From positions 248,001 to 312,000 of the forward strand of contig NZ_JANUGY010000005.1 of NCBI RefSeq assembly GCF_024756235.1: a stretch of 64,000 bases of DNA, in the 5' to 3' direction. Below, piece by piece: positions 52,231 through 61,431 of the stretch; the stretch's first letter is position 1; the number at the start of each line of letters is the position of its first letter. The notes beneath the pieces were generated by a model. The model made no database searches. It was not told the DNA's origin and was given only the letters and a program-made list of their open reading frames with translations. Made by a program: the position numbers and the translations under genes. The DNA comes from Massilia kyonggiensis. GTDB lineage: Bacteria; Pseudomonadota; Gammaproteobacteria; Burkholderiales; Burkholderiaceae_D.

Positions 52231-52805
52231 TGAAATCGTTGTTGGCGGCCGCGCTGGCCGCATCGATCGCGCTGCCCGCCGCGGCCGCGCTGAAGGAGGG
52301 CGACAGCGCCCCGGAATTCAAGGCGCAGGCGTCGCAGGCCGGCAAGGTCTTCGGCTACTCGCTCAAGGACGCGCTGAAGAAAGGGCCCGTGGTCGTGTAT
52401 TTCTACCCGTCGGCTTATACGGGCGGCTGCAACGTGCAGGCGCACGCGTTCGCCGTCAACCAGGAAAAATTCGCCGCCGCCGGCGCGAGCATCGTCGGCG
52501 TCTCCCTGGACAGCATCGCGCGCCTGAACGACTTTTCGGCCGATCCGGAGTACTGCGCCGGCAAGATCGCGGTCGCGTCGGATGCCGACGGCCGCATCGC
52601 CAAAGCGTACGACCTGACGGTGAAGGACGCGGCGCCGGGCCGCAAGGACACGCGCGGCAAGGACATCGACCATGGCTTCGCCGAACGCACCACGTTCATC
52701 GTGACGCCGAACGGCAAGGTCGCGGCCGTCGTGGGTGGCCTGGCGCCGGGCGCCAACGTCGAACAGGCGCTGCAGGCCGTGCAGAAGCTGGCCGCCGCGA
52801 AATGA
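52227..52805 (+). CDS. periplasmic peroxiredoxin (AhpC/TSA, BCP-like)
   Basis: 192 residues with a signal peptide (LLAAALAASIALPAAAALKEG). The thioredoxin fold starts at GDSAPEFKAQAS. The peroxidatic site is P61-S-A-Y-T65-G-G-C68, and a second Cys at about 110 may resolve the disulphide. The usual Pro after the catalytic Cys region is changed and the pocket reads GGCNVQAH. Two start codons (52227, 52230) overlap the cytochrome stop; the second has better ribosome-binding spacing (GGAG). It should remove peroxides formed in the periplasm, possibly by the redox enzymes of this operon. Reductant may come from the DsbD-like protein. Confidence 0.87.
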   Translation: MMKSLLAAALAASIALPAAAALKEGDSAPEFKAQASQAGKVFGYSLKDALKKGPVVVYFYPSAYTGGCNVQAHAFAVNQEKFAAAGASIVGVSLDSIARLNDFSADPEYCAGKIAVASDADGRIAKAYDLTVKDAAPGRKDTRGKDIDHGFAERTTFIVTPNGKVAAVVGGLAPGANVEQALQAVQKLAAAK

Positions 52806-52815
52806 GGAGGAGCGC

Positions 52816-53766
52816 ATGAAACAGATCGCTATCGCAGTCCTGGCGCTCGCCGCCGGCCTGGCGCAGGCGCAGGACACCATCGCGACCGCCATTCCCGGGG
52901 TCGCCGCGGCGGGCACGAAAATCGAATTGATCAAGGAAGGCTTCGACGGCACCGAGGGCCCGCTGGCGCTGGCCGACGGCAGCCTGATCTTCACGGAGAC
53001 GACGGCCAACCGCATCACGCGCGTCAAGCCGGACGGCACGACGTCGACGTACCTCGACAACAGCAACGGTTCGAATGGCCTCGGCTTCGGTGCCGGCGGC
53101 GCGCTGTACGCCGTGCAGGTGCGCGAGCCGCGCGTGGGCATCGTCGCGCCGGCGGACAAGGCACGCACGCTGGCGGACCAGTGGGACGGCTTGCCGTTCG
53201 GCCGCCCGAACGACCTCGTGGTCGGCCGCAACGGCAACGTCTACTTCACGGATTCCGGCGCGCCGCCGGGCGCTCGCCCTGCCCAGCACACGCATGCCGT
53301 GGCCAAGCCGGCCGTGTACCGTATCCCGGCGTCGGGCAACCTGGAACGCGTGGCGGCCGACATCGAGCGGCCGAACGGCATCCAGCTGAGCCCCGATGAA
53401 AAGACGCTGTACGTGGCCAACACGCAGGGCGAACACGTGCTCGCGTACGACGTGGCGCCGGACGGCACGGTCGGCAAGCGCCGCGATTTCGCGCGCCTGA
53501 CCGGCTGGAGCAAGGGAGAGAACGGCTGGTCCAGCGGCGCCGACGGCCTCGCCGTCGATGGTGCCGGACGCCTGTACGTGGCCTCCAATGCCGGCATCGA
53601 AGTGTTCGGCCCGCGCGGCGACGCGCTGGGCGTGATCCCGCTGCCGAAGAAGCCGCAGAACCTCGCGTTTTCCGGACCCGGCAAGCACACGCTGTACGTC
53701 GTCGGGCGCGGTGCCGCCTACAGGATCGCGCTGCTGGCACAGGGCTATGAGGGGCGCGCCAAATGA
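52816..53766 (+). CDS. exported SMP-30/gluconolactonase-family beta-propeller protein
   Basis: 316 residues. A signal peptide (IAIAVLALAAGLAQAQD) is followed by an SMP-30/LRE-like six-blade propeller: EGPLALADGSLIFTET, LPFGRPNDLVVGRNGNVYFTDSG, IERPNGIQLSPDEKTLYVANTQGEHVLAYDV and DGLAVDGAGRLYVASNAGIEVFGP. Members hydrolyse lactones or esters at a divalent metal held by Glu, Asn and Asp; those residues appear at EGP, RPN, PNGI and DGLAVD. The ATG at 52816 has a GAGGAGGAG ribosome-binding site. It overlaps the next gene (ATGA). Confidence 0.88.
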   Translation: MKQIAIAVLALAAGLAQAQDTIATAIPGVAAAGTKIELIKEGFDGTEGPLALADGSLIFTETTANRITRVKPDGTTSTYLDNSNGSNGLGFGAGGALYAVQVREPRVGIVAPADKARTLADQWDGLPFGRPNDLVVGRNGNVYFTDSGAPPGARPAQHTHAVAKPAVYRIPASGNLERVAADIERPNGIQLSPDEKTLYVANTQGEHVLAYDVAPDGTVGKRRDFARLTGWSKGENGWSSGADGLAVDGAGRLYVASNAGIEVFGPRGDALGVIPLPKKPQNLAFSGPGKHTLYVVGRGAAYRIALLAQGYEGRAK

Positions 53767-54653
53767 CCCGCAAGACCGCGAAGGATTTCGATCCGCAGGT
53801 GCTGCAGCTGTTCGATAAATACGTGCACGGCGACTTGAGCCGCCGCGGCTTCCTGCAATCGGCCGGCAAGGTCGCCGCGGGCGCGCTGTCGGCCGAGGCG
53901 CTGCTCGCGGCCCTCAGCCCGAACTTCGCCCAGGCGCAGCAGGTCGCGCCGACCGATCCCCGCATCGTGGGCAGCAAGGTCGAATTTCCGTCCCCCGACG
54001 GTAACGGCAAGGTGCACGGCTACCTCGTGCGTCCGGCAGCCGCGCAGGGCAAGCTGGGGGCCGTGCTGGTGGTGCACGAGAACCGCGGCCTGAATCCGCA
54101 CATCGAGGACATCGCGCGCCGCCTTGCGCTTGCCGGCTACGTCGCGTTCGCACCGGACGCCTTGCACCCGCTGGGCGGCTATCCCGGCGACGAGGACAAG
54201 GCCCGCGCCCTGTTCCAGAAACTGGACCAGGCAAAGACGCGCGAAGACTTCGTCGCCGCGGCCGGCGCGTTGAAGACGCTGCCCGGTACGAACGGCAAGG
54301 TCGGCGTCGTCGGGTTCTGCTATGGCGGCGGCATTGCGAACCTGCTTGCCACCCGGCTGCCCGACCTCGCCGCCGCCGTGCCGTTCTACGGTGCCGCGCC
54401 CGCGCCGGCGGACGTCCCGCGGATCAAGGCCCAGGTTCTCGTGCACCACGCCGGCAACGACGCGCGCCTGCTGGAAGCGTGGCCCGGCTACGAGGCGGCC
54501 TTGACGTCGGCGGGCATCCGTCACGAAGGTTACGTGTACCCGGGCGTGGAACACGGCTTCAACAACGATACGACGCCGCGCTATGACGACGCGGCGGCGA
54601 AGCTGGCGTGGCAACGCACGCTGGCCCTGTTCGACCGGACCCTGCGCGCCTGA
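53763..54653 (+). CDS. Tat-exported dienelactone-hydrolase-family protein
   Basis: 296 residues. The N-terminus has a Tat motif SRRGFLQSAGKVAAGA at about 26-41. The alpha/beta-hydrolase domain shows the family triad: nucleophile Cys186 in GFCYGGG, Asp233 in HHAGNDA, His264 in GVEHGFNND. HENRGLNPHIEDIARRLALAGYVAFAPDAL is typical. Cys in place of Ser is normal for dienelactone hydrolases. With the SMP-30-like protein it suggests lactone or ester chemistry in the periplasm. Confidence 0.9.
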   Translation: MTRKTAKDFDPQVLQLFDKYVHGDLSRRGFLQSAGKVAAGALSAEALLAALSPNFAQAQQVAPTDPRIVGSKVEFPSPDGNGKVHGYLVRPAAAQGKLGAVLVVHENRGLNPHIEDIARRLALAGYVAFAPDALHPLGGYPGDEDKARALFQKLDQAKTREDFVAAAGALKTLPGTNGKVGVVGFCYGGGIANLLATRLPDLAAAVPFYGAAPAPADVPRIKAQVLVHHAGNDARLLEAWPGYEAALTSAGIRHEGYVYPGVEHGFNNDTTPRYDDAAAKLAWQRTLALFDRTLRA

Positions 54654-54697
54654 GGCCCGGCCATCGTCATCTTTCACCCGCCAACAAAAGGAAAACA

Positions 54698-55165
54698 ATG
54701 AACAAGCGTACCAAGACCCTCGTCGCCCTCGCCGTGCTTGCGGCGTCGGCATCGGCCCTTGCCCAGCAGGCGCCGAAGCCGGAAAACCTGATCAAGTGGC
54801 GCCAGTCGGCGTTCCAGATCGTCGCCTGGAACTCGGGCCGCATCAAGGCCTCGCTGGACGGCCAGTACAACAAGGACGAGGTCCTGCGCGCCGCCAACAC
54901 CATCGCCGCCGTCGCCAACTCGGGCCTGGGCGCGCTGTTCGCGCCGGGCACGGAGCAGGGCAAGGGCTGGCACGAGACGAGCGTCAAGCCGGAAGCCTTC
55001 AAGGATACGAAGCACTTCGGTGAGCTGGGCGCGAGCTTCGCCAAGGAAGCCAACGAACTGGCGTCGCTGGCCGCCGGCGGCGACGCCGCCGCCATCAAGA
55101 CCCAGTACGGCAAGCTGACCCGCACCTGCAAGGCTTGCCACGACGATTTCAAGGCCAAGGACTGA
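54698..55165 (+). CDS. cytochrome c' (class II, C-terminal haem)
   Basis: 155 residues. A signal peptide (TLVALAVLAASASALAQQ) is followed by a four-helix domain (NLIKWRQSAFQIVAWNSGRIKASLDGQYNKDEVLRAANTIAAVANSG). Haem motif C144-K-A-C147-H148 lies near the end, as in cytochrome c'. Start chosen by the AAGGAAAAC ribosome-binding site. A second class II cytochrome in the same operon; it may bind gaseous ligands or transfer electrons. Confidence 0.92.
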   Translation: MNKRTKTLVALAVLAASASALAQQAPKPENLIKWRQSAFQIVAWNSGRIKASLDGQYNKDEVLRAANTIAAVANSGLGALFAPGTEQGKGWHETSVKPEAFKDTKHFGELGASFAKEANELASLAAGGDAAAIKTQYGKLTRTCKACHDDFKAKD

Positions 55166-55189
55166 CCTGTCATCACATCGGAGACCCGA

Positions 55190-55888
55190 ATGATTCACCT
55201 GAAACACGCGGCCGTCGCAGCCGCGCTTCTCGCCGGCGCCTGCGTGCTGCCGGCCGTGGCCCAGCAATCCACCGCACGCTCGACCGATCCGGCCAAGCCG
55301 CTCGGCTTCTTCGTCACCAGCGAAGGCGTGGGCAAGGGCGGTAATCTCGGCGGCCTGGCCGGCGCCGATGCCCACTGCCAGAAACTGGCGGCGACGGTCG
55401 GTGCCGGCAACCGCACGTGGCACGCCTACCTCAGCACGCAGGCGTCCGACGGCCAGCCGGCCGTCAACGCGCGCGACCGCATCGGCCAGGGTCCGTGGTA
55501 TAACACGCGCGGCGCCGTCGTCGCGCGCGACGTCGCGCACCTGCACGGCGACACGCTGGATGCGGCCCGCCTGGGCAACAACCTGACCCGCGCCACCGTC
55601 TTCAACGAAAAGAACGAACCGGTGAAAGGCTTCGGCGACAAGCCGAACGAGCACGACATCATCACCGGCTCGACGCCGGACGGCCGCGCGTTTGCCGACG
55701 CGGCCGACCACACGTGCCGCAACTACACGAGCAGCGCAGCGGATGCGTCCACGCAGCTGGGTCACTTCGACCGGACCGGCGGCGGCAACACGTCGTGGAA
55801 CTCGGCGCATGCGAGCCGCGGGTGCGGGCAGGAGAATCTCGTGAGCACGGGTGGGGCGGGCCTGCTGTACTGCTTCGCGGTCAATTGA
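55190..55888 (+). CDS. exported DUF1554/C-type-lectin-like protein
   Basis: 232 residues with a signal peptide (AAVAAALLAGACVLPAVAQQ). The rest shows the DUF1554 style: GFFVTSEGVGKGGNLGGLAGADAHCQKLAATVGAGNRTWHAYLST at the start, later ITGSTPDGRAFADAADHTCRNYTSS and WNSAHASRGCGQENLVSTGGAGLLYCFA. Four conserved Cys fit two disulphides. These domains resemble endostatin/C-type lectin folds and are thought to bind ligands; no enzyme site is seen. It could hold a polymer or surface sugar for the enzymes encoded upstream. Confidence 0.75.
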   Translation: MIHLKHAAVAAALLAGACVLPAVAQQSTARSTDPAKPLGFFVTSEGVGKGGNLGGLAGADAHCQKLAATVGAGNRTWHAYLSTQASDGQPAVNARDRIGQGPWYNTRGAVVARDVAHLHGDTLDAARLGNNLTRATVFNEKNEPVKGFGDKPNEHDIITGSTPDGRAFADAADHTCRNYTSSAADASTQLGHFDRTGGGNTSWNSAHASRGCGQENLVSTGGAGLLYCFAVN

Positions 55889-55907
55889 GCCGTCGGTGGA
55901 GATGCCC

Positions 55908-57236
55908 ATGACCTCTCTCCGTTACGCGTCTCCACTATTTTTCGCCTGCGTGTTCGGCGCGGCGCAGGCCGTCGAGGTCGGCCCCGATTTCAGCACGCTC
56001 GTCGAGAAGGCCGGACCCGCCGTCGTCAACATCCGCACCACGCGCACGTCGGGCGAACCGCTGCCGCGCGATCATCCGGCGCTCCCGTCCGACGAGACAC
56101 CGGAACGCGTGCGGCGCGGCGTCGGCTCCGGCTTCATCGTGTCGCGCGACGGCGAGGTGCTGACCAATGCGCACGTGGTCGACGGCGCCGACGAGGTGTT
56201 CGTCAGGCTGGCCGACCGGCGCGAGTTCCGCGCGCGGGTCGTCGGCACGGACAAGCGCACGGACGTCGCGGTCCTGAAGATCGACGCCGCCGGCCTGCCG
56301 ACGCTCGTCACCGGCGACTCGGGCAGGACGAAGGCGGGCGAATGGGTCATCGCGATCGGGTCGCCGTTCGACCTGGACAACACGGTCACGGCGGGCATCG
56401 TCTCCGCCCGCGCGCGCGAGACCGGCGACTTCCTCCCGCTGATCCAGACCGACGTGCCGGTCAACCCTGGCAACTCGGGCGGCCCGCTGATCAACCTGCG
56501 CGGCGAAGTGGTGGGGATCAATTCGCAGATCTACAGCCGCTCCGGCGGCTTCATGGGCATCTCGTTCGCGATCCCGATCGAGGATGCGCTGCGCGTGGCC
56601 GGGCAGCTGAAGGGCAGCGGACACGTGACGCGCGGCCGCATGGGCGTCTACCTGACCGACGTCGACCGCGACGTGGCCGAGGCGCTGGGTCTCGCGAACG
56701 CGCAGGGCGGCTTCGTTGGCCGCATCGAACGGGGCGGTCCGGCCGAGCGCGCGGGCCTGCGCGAGGGCGACATCGTCGTCGCGTTCGACGGCGCCCCCAT
56801 CGAGCGCAGCGCGCAGCTGCGCCGCCTGGCGGCCGACACGCGGCCCGGCACGACGGTCAACCTGACCGTGTTGCGCAACGGGTCCGCACGCCATATCACC
56901 GTCACGCTGGCCGAGCTGGAAGCGGAGCGGACGGCGCCGAAGGTGCCGGTGAAGACCGCGCCGGCGAGCCGGCTGGGTGTCTCCGTGCTGGATCTGACCG
57001 CGTCGCAAAAGGCGCAACTGGGCGCGCGCACCGGCGTCGTGGTCGACAAGGTGGAAGGCGCGGCGCAGCAGGCCGGCCTGCGCCCGGGCGACATCATCCT
57101 GGCGCTCGACAATGCGGACGTGATCAGCGCCGCGGCGTTCGCGCAGCAGGCGGACAAGGCCAGCAAGCCGGCGGTACTGCTCGTGCGGCGCGGGGATACG
57201 TCGCAGTTCGTCATGCTGCGACCCGGTCCGCAGTGA
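55908..57236 (+). CDS. periplasmic Do-type serine protease with two PDZ domains (DegP/MucD family)
   Basis: 442 residues. A short signal peptide (SPLFFACVFGAAQA) is followed by the trypsin-like domain with His89 (LTNAHVVDG), Asp119 (RTDVAVLKI) and Ser190 (NPGNSGGPL). Two PDZ domains follow, about 265-350 (RGMGVYLTDVDRDVAEALGL; GLREGDIVVAFDGAPIERSAQL) and 365-440 (LGVSVLDLTASQKAQLG; GLRPGDIILALDNADV). It degrades or refolds damaged periplasmic proteins. ATG 55908 has GGAG six bases upstream and gives the signal peptide. It ends four bases from the convergent ccmI stop, which marks the end of the operon. Confidence 0.93.
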   Translation: MTSLRYASPLFFACVFGAAQAVEVGPDFSTLVEKAGPAVVNIRTTRTSGEPLPRDHPALPSDETPERVRRGVGSGFIVSRDGEVLTNAHVVDGADEVFVRLADRREFRARVVGTDKRTDVAVLKIDAAGLPTLVTGDSGRTKAGEWVIAIGSPFDLDNTVTAGIVSARARETGDFLPLIQTDVPVNPGNSGGPLINLRGEVVGINSQIYSRSGGFMGISFAIPIEDALRVAGQLKGSGHVTRGRMGVYLTDVDRDVAEALGLANAQGGFVGRIERGGPAERAGLREGDIVVAFDGAPIERSAQLRRLAADTRPGTTVNLTVLRNGSARHITVTLAELEAERTAPKVPVKTAPASRLGVSVLDLTASQKAQLGARTGVVVDKVEGAAQQAGLRPGDIILALDNADVISAAAFAQQADKASKPAVLLVRRGDTSQFVMLRPGPQ

Positions 57237-57240
57237 AGCG

Positions 57241-57918
57241 TCAGCGGCGCTCCGGCTTCGCCGCGAGCGCTTCCGCCTTCTCCACGCTGGCCGCGATCGA
57301 GCGCGCCATCTCCGACTCCTGCGGCACCATCGCCAGGATCTTCTTCCACGGCGCGATCGCCTGCGCATAATCGCCCCGCTCGTAGGCGGCGCTGCCCTTC
57401 AGCGCGAGCGCCTGCACGTGGTCCGGGTTGATCGCCAGCGCGCGGTCGATCAGCCGTTCCGGCTCGCCCGACAAATCCTGGTTCATCGTCATCCCCAGCG
57501 CGACGGCGGCGTCGGTCAGGCCGTTCGCGTTGTTCGGCTCCAGCGCGATCAGGTGGCGGTAGGCCTCCACGGCGGCGTCGAAGCGGCGCAGCGTCTCGTA
57601 CGAGTGCGCGAGCATGCGCCAGCCTTCGGCGTCGTCCGGTTCATTCTTGAGGCGTTCGGCCAGGCGGTTCACCATCGCCTCGATCTGCGCAGGGCCGATC
57701 GCGGGCGCGGCCGCCGGCGCCAGCACGGCTTGCGGCGCACCGACTGCCGCGTACAACGCCACGGCGGCCGCGGGGAGCAGCAGGCCGACCGCGATGGGCG
57801 ACCAGTCGCGGTCGTGGCGCGGCGCGGGGCCGGCCGGGTGACGGCGCAGCAGCGGCGCCAGGGCGAAGGCGAGGGCGATGGCCACCAGGGCGATCGCGCC
57901 GAGCAGGAAAGACGTCAT
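57241..57918 (-). CDS. ccmI: cytochrome c maturation protein CcmI (TPR)
   Basis: 225 residues. It has two N-terminal membrane segments (FLLGAIALVAIALAFALAPLL; PIAVGLLLPAAAVALYAAVG). A periplasmic TPR domain follows (DDAEGWRMLAHSYETLRRFDAAVEAYRHLIALEPNN; NPDHVQALALKGSAAYERGDYAQAIAPWKKIL). CcmI holds the unfolded apocytochrome and presents it to CcmF/CcmH. ATG 57918 overlaps the ccmH stop (ATGA). The shorter size, compared with long CcmI proteins, is usual in this group. Confidence 0.88.
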   Translation of the reverse strand: MTSFLLGAIALVAIALAFALAPLLRRHPAGPAPRHDRDWSPIAVGLLLPAAAVALYAAVGAPQAVLAPAAAPAIGPAQIEAMVNRLAERLKNEPDDAEGWRMLAHSYETLRRFDAAVEAYRHLIALEPNNANGLTDAAVALGMTMNQDLSGEPERLIDRALAINPDHVQALALKGSAAYERGDYAQAIAPWKKILAMVPQESEMARSIAASVEKAEALAAKPERR

Positions 57919-58310
57919 GAGAGAGACTCCTCGGGTTCGGGCTGGCGCGCGCGCAGGCGGGTGAACAGCAGCGCGAGGCCGGCCAGCAGCAGGCCGAAGG
58001 GGCCGAACCACAGCAGCCACGTGCTGGCCTTGACGGGTGGGCGGTACAGCACGAAGTCGCCGTAGCGCTGCACCATGAAGTCGATCGCCTGGCGGTCGGT
58101 GGCGCCGCGCGCCAGCATGTCGCGTACCTGACGCTTCAGCATCAGCGCAAGTTCGGCATGGGAGTCGGCGATGGTCTGGTTCTGGCACACGAGGCAGCGC
58201 AGCTCCGCCGTCACGCGTTCGACGCGGCGGTCGAGCGTCGCATCGTCCGGTTGCGCGCCGGCCGGCGCGAGGGCCGCGCACAGCAGCAGGGTGGCGAGGC
58301 GCTTACGCAT
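57915..58310 (-). CDS. ccmH: cytochrome c maturation thiol protein CcmH
   Basis: 131 residues. A signal peptide (LATLLLCAALAPAGA) is followed by the redox motif C39-L-V-C42 in RCLVCQNQTIADSHAELA. After that come VRDMLARGATDRQAIDFMVQRYGDFVLYRPP and a C-terminal membrane helix. CcmH reduces the CxxCH cysteines of apocytochromes before haem attachment. It overlaps ccmG by eight bases. Confidence 0.96.
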   Translation of the reverse strand: MRKRLATLLLCAALAPAGAQPDDATLDRRVERVTAELRCLVCQNQTIADSHAELALMLKRQVRDMLARGATDRQAIDFMVQRYGDFVLYRPPVKASTWLLWFGPFGLLLAGLALLFTRLRARQPEPEESLS

Positions 58311-58830
58311 GGTCCAGTTCCCGGATCAGCGGCAGCAGGGTGTTCTTGATGATCTCGGGCGTGACGGGACCCGTCAGCTTGAGGCGGATGTTGCCCTGGC
58401 GGTCGATGACGAACGTTTCCGGCACGCCGTACACGCCGTAGTCCGTGCCGACCTTGCCGTCCGCGTCGAATACGGACAGCGCGTACGGATTGCCGAACTT
58501 GTCGAGCCAGCGGCTGCCGTCTTCGCGCACGTCCATGTAGTTCAGTCCCACGATGGGCACGGCCGCCTGCTTCGCGAACTCCACCAGCACCGGGTGCTCG
58601 GCACGGCACGACGTGCACCACGACGCCCAGACGTTGAACACCCAGACCTTGCCGCGCATGTCCTGCGGCGAGAACGTCTTGTCGGCCTGTTCGAGCCGGC
58701 TGAGGGTGAAGGCGGGGGCCGGCTTGCCGATGAACGGGGACGGGACTTCCTGCGGCTTCAGGCGCAGGCCGACGCCGAGGAAGACGAGCAGGATGGCGAA
58801 GATGCCGAGCGGGATGGCGTAGCGTTTCAT
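58303..58830 (-). CDS. ccmG: cytochrome c maturation thioredoxin CcmG (DsbE)
   Basis: 175 residues. A single membrane anchor (IPLGIFAILLVFLGVGL) is followed by a thioredoxin-like domain with W71-C72-T-S-C75 (FNVWASWCTSCRAEHPVLVEF) and the CcmG loop YGVYGVPETFVID. It passes electrons to CcmH or the apocytochrome. ATG 58830 has GAGG upstream and overlaps the ccmF stop (ATGA). Confidence 0.96.
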   Translation of the reverse strand: MKRYAIPLGIFAILLVFLGVGLRLKPQEVPSPFIGKPAPAFTLSRLEQADKTFSPQDMRGKVWVFNVWASWCTSCRAEHPVLVEFAKQAAVPIVGLNYMDVREDGSRWLDKFGNPYALSVFDADGKVGTDYGVYGVPETFVIDRQGNIRLKLTGPVTPEIIKNTLLPLIRELDHA

Positions 58831-60827
58831 GCGGACCTCGATGATGATGGAACGGGGATGGCCGGTGTGGCGCGGACGGTATCCGTGGCGGCGGCGCGGT
58901 GCGTGCGGTAGCGGCGGTCGACGGCTGCCAGCAGCCCGCCGGCCGCGATGACGAGGCAGCCGGCCCAGATCCAGCCCATGAACGGCTTGTGCTGGATGCG
59001 CACGAGCCACGTGCCGTCCTTCGTCGGTTCGCCCAGCGACACGTACAGGTCGCGGTTGACGCCGCGGTCGATGGCGGCTTCCGTCGTCGGCATCTGCTGC
59101 ACCGTGTAGAAGCGTTTTTCCGGATGGAGCGTGGCGACGCGGGTGCCGCCCCGCGTGACGGCGAACGTGGCGCGCGCACCGACGTAGTTCGAGGCGCGGA
59201 TTTTTTCCAGCCCCTCGAACGTGAACGTGTAGTCGCCTGCGCGGGCGCTGTCGCCCACGCGCAGGCTCACGTCGTCCGCCGTCTCCGTACCCTTGACGAG
59301 CGTGACGCCGATGACGAAGATGCCGACGCCCGCATGCGCGACGACCATGCCCCACCAAGCCGCGCCCTGGCGCGTGGCGCGCCGGGCGAGCGACGTGCCG
59401 TGCGGCGCGTGCCTCAGGTTGCGCACGACGTGCTGCAGGGTGGCGGAGAGCGTCCATGCCGCCAGCAGCACGCCCAGCGCGACGGTCGGCGAACCGCGTA
59501 CGACGAACACGCCGGCCGCGCCCAGCACCACCGTCAGCAGCGCGGCCGGACGCAGGCGCACGGCCACGTCGCGCACCGAGCCGCTCTTCCATGGGACGAA
59601 CGGGCCGACAGCGATCAGGAGCAGCACGGGGACCATCAGCGGCACGAACACGGTCTCGAAATACGGCGGGCCGACGGAGATCTTGCCCCCGCCCAGCGCG
59701 TCGAGGAACAGCGGGTACAGGGTCCCCAGCAGCACGGTGGCCGCGGCCACCAGCAGCAGCACGTTGTTAACCAGCAGGAGCGACTCGCGCGAAAACAGCG
59801 CGAAGCGGCCGCCGAGGCCGATCGTGGGTGCGCGCCACGCGTACAGCGCCAGCGAGCCCCCGATGACGACGGCGAGGAACACGAGGATGAACAGGCCGCG
59901 GCGCGGGTCGGACGCGAACGCGTGCACGGACGTCAGCACGCCGGAGCGGACGAGGAAGGTGCCCAGCAGCGACAGCGAGAACGCGAGGATCGCGAGCAGC
60001 ACCGTCCAGTTGCGGAAGGCGCCGCGCTTTTCCGTCACGGCCAGCGAGTGGATCAGCGCCGCGCCGACGAGCCAGGGCATGAACGACGCGTTTTCCACGG
60101 CGTCCCAGAACCACCAGCCGCCCCATCCCAGTTCGTAATACGCCCAGAAGCTGCCGAGGAAGATGCCGAGCGTGAGGAAGGTCCACGCGACGAGCGTCCA
60201 TGGCCGGGCCCAGCGCGCCCACGCCGCATCCAGCTCGCCGCCGACCAGCGCGGCGATGGCGAACGCGAAGGCGACCGAGAAGCCGACATAGCCCATATAC
60301 AGCAGCGGCGGATGCACGATCATGCCCACGTCCTGCAGCAGCGGGTTCAGGTCCTTGCCGTCCAGGGGCGCGGGGAGGCTCCGGTCGAACGGGTTCGACG
60401 TGAACAGCGTAAACGCCAGGAAGCCGATCGCGACGAGGCCCATCACCGCCAGCACGCGCGCGGACGTCGCCGGCGGCAGCTGGCGGCTGAACGCGACGAC
60501 GGCGAGCGTCCACAGCGCGAGCGTCTGCACCCACAGCAGCAGCGAACCTTCGTGCCCGCCCCACGTCGCCGTGATGCGGTAGACGAGGGGCAGCGCCGTG
60601 TTCGAGTTGCCGGCCACGTAGGCGACGGAGAAATCGTTGACGGCGAATGCGTGCACGAGGATCGCGAACGCCAGCGTGACGAACAGCGCCTGGCCGATGG
60701 CGGCGGAACGCGCCAGCGCCAGCCAGCGTGCATTGCCGTTCAGCGAACCGGCCAGCGGCAGGGTGCCCTGCAGGACGGCGAGACATAGCGCCAGCACCAG
60801 CGCGACGTTACCCAGTTCCGGAATCAT
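58827..60827 (-). CDS. ccmF: cytochrome c haem lyase CcmF
   Basis: 666 residues with more than a dozen membrane helices. The WWD haem-handling motif [19 protein letters not shown] lies near residue 235. [19 protein letters not shown] and [26 protein letters not shown] are other CcmF signatures. It attaches haem from CcmE to the cytochrome cysteines. It overlaps both neighbours by four bases. Confidence 0.97.
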   Translation of the reverse strand: MIPELGNVALVLALCLAVLQGTLPLAGSLNGNARWLALARSAAIGQALFVTLAFAILVHAFAVNDFSVAYVAGNSNTALPLVYRITATWGGHEGSLLLWVQTLALWTLAVVAFSRQLPPATSARVLAVMGLVAIGFLAFTLFTSNPFDRSLPAPLDGKDLNPLLQDVGMIVHPPLLYMGYVGFSVAFAFAIAALVGGELDAAWARWARPWTLVAWTFLTLGIFLGSFWAYYELGWGGWWFWDAVENASFMPWLVGAALIHSLAVTEKRGAFRNWTVLLAILAFSLSLLGTFLVRSGVLTSVHAFASDPRRGLFILVFLAVVIGGSLALYAWRAPTIGLGGRFALFSRESLLLVNNVLLLVAAATVLLGTLYPLFLDALGGGKISVGPPYFETVFVPLMVPVLLLIAVGPFVPWKSGSVRDVAVRLRPAALLTVVLGAAGVFVVRGSPTVALGVLLAAWTLSATLQHVVRNLRHAPHGTSLARRATRQGAAWWGMVVAHAGVGIFVIGVTLVKGTETADDVSLRVGDSARAGDYTFTFEGLEKIRASNYVGARATFAVTRGGTRVATLHPEKRFYTVQQMPTTEAAIDRGVNRDLYVSLGEPTKDGTWLVRIQHKPFMGWIWAGCLVIAAGGLLAAVDRRYRTHRAAATDTVRATPAIPVPSSSRSA

Positions 60828-61282
60828 GGCTTGCCTTTCGATTCGTTGGCGGCGAGCGCACCCTTCCGCAATGCTTCCGCGGCTTCGGGCGGCATGTAGT
60901 TCTCGTCGTGCTTGGCCAGCACCTGGTCGGCGACGAACACGCGGTCCGCGCCGAGCCGGCCCTGCGCGACGACGCCTTTGCCCTCCTTGAACAGGTCGGG
61001 CAGGATGCCGCGGTAGTTGACGGTTACCTTGTGCGCGAGGTCGGTCACGACGAAGCTGACGGTGACGCCGTCCGCCCGGCGCTGCAGGGTCCCGTTTTCG
61101 ACGAGGCCGCCGATGCGCAGGCTTTGCCCGCGCGGCGCTTCGCCGGCGAGGACCTGCGTGGGGGTGAAGAAGAACACGAGGTTCTTGCGGAAGGCGGACA
61201 GCACGAGCATCGTGGCGATGGCGAGCAGGGCCAGTGCACCGGCCAGCAGTATCAAACGTTTGTGGCGGGGTTTCAGGCTCAT
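60824..61282 (-). CDS. ccmE: periplasmic haem chaperone CcmE
   Basis: 152 residues. An N-terminal anchor ([22 protein letters not shown]) is followed by an OB-fold domain. The haem-binding site is H125-D-E-N-Y129 ([12 protein letters not shown]), where His binds haem covalently. ATG 61282 overlaps the ccmD stop (ATGA); the longer upstream ORF is a frame extension. Confidence 0.97.
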   Translation of the reverse strand: MSLKPRHKRLILLAGALALLAIATMLVLSAFRKNLVFFFTPTQVLAGEAPRGQSLRIGGLVENGTLQRRADGVTVSFVVTDLAHKVTVNYRGILPDLFKEGKGVVAQGRLGADRVFVADQVLAKHDENYMPPEAAEALRKGALAANESKGKP

Positions 61283-61431
61283 GGCCGGCCTTTCGACAGG
61301 GCGGCGCGGCGCCGTGCGCGCAGCGCCAGTACCTCGATCAACACGCCCGCCGCGGTCGCGCCGACGGAACCCCAGACATACGGTGCGTAACCGCCCATCG
61401 CGAGAAAATCGTGCCAGGTCTGCCAGATCAT
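61279..61431 (-). CDS. ccmD: haem exporter accessory protein CcmD
   Basis: 50 residues with one membrane helix ([25 protein letters not shown]) and a basic tail ([13 protein letters not shown]). This is the CcmD pattern of a short tyrosine-containing helix with a positive C-terminus. It helps release CcmE-haem from CcmABC. It overlaps ccmC and ccmE as ATGA on both sides. Confidence 0.93.
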   Translation of the reverse strand: MIWQTWHDFLAMGGYAPYVWGSVGATAAGVLIEVLALRARRRAALSKGRP

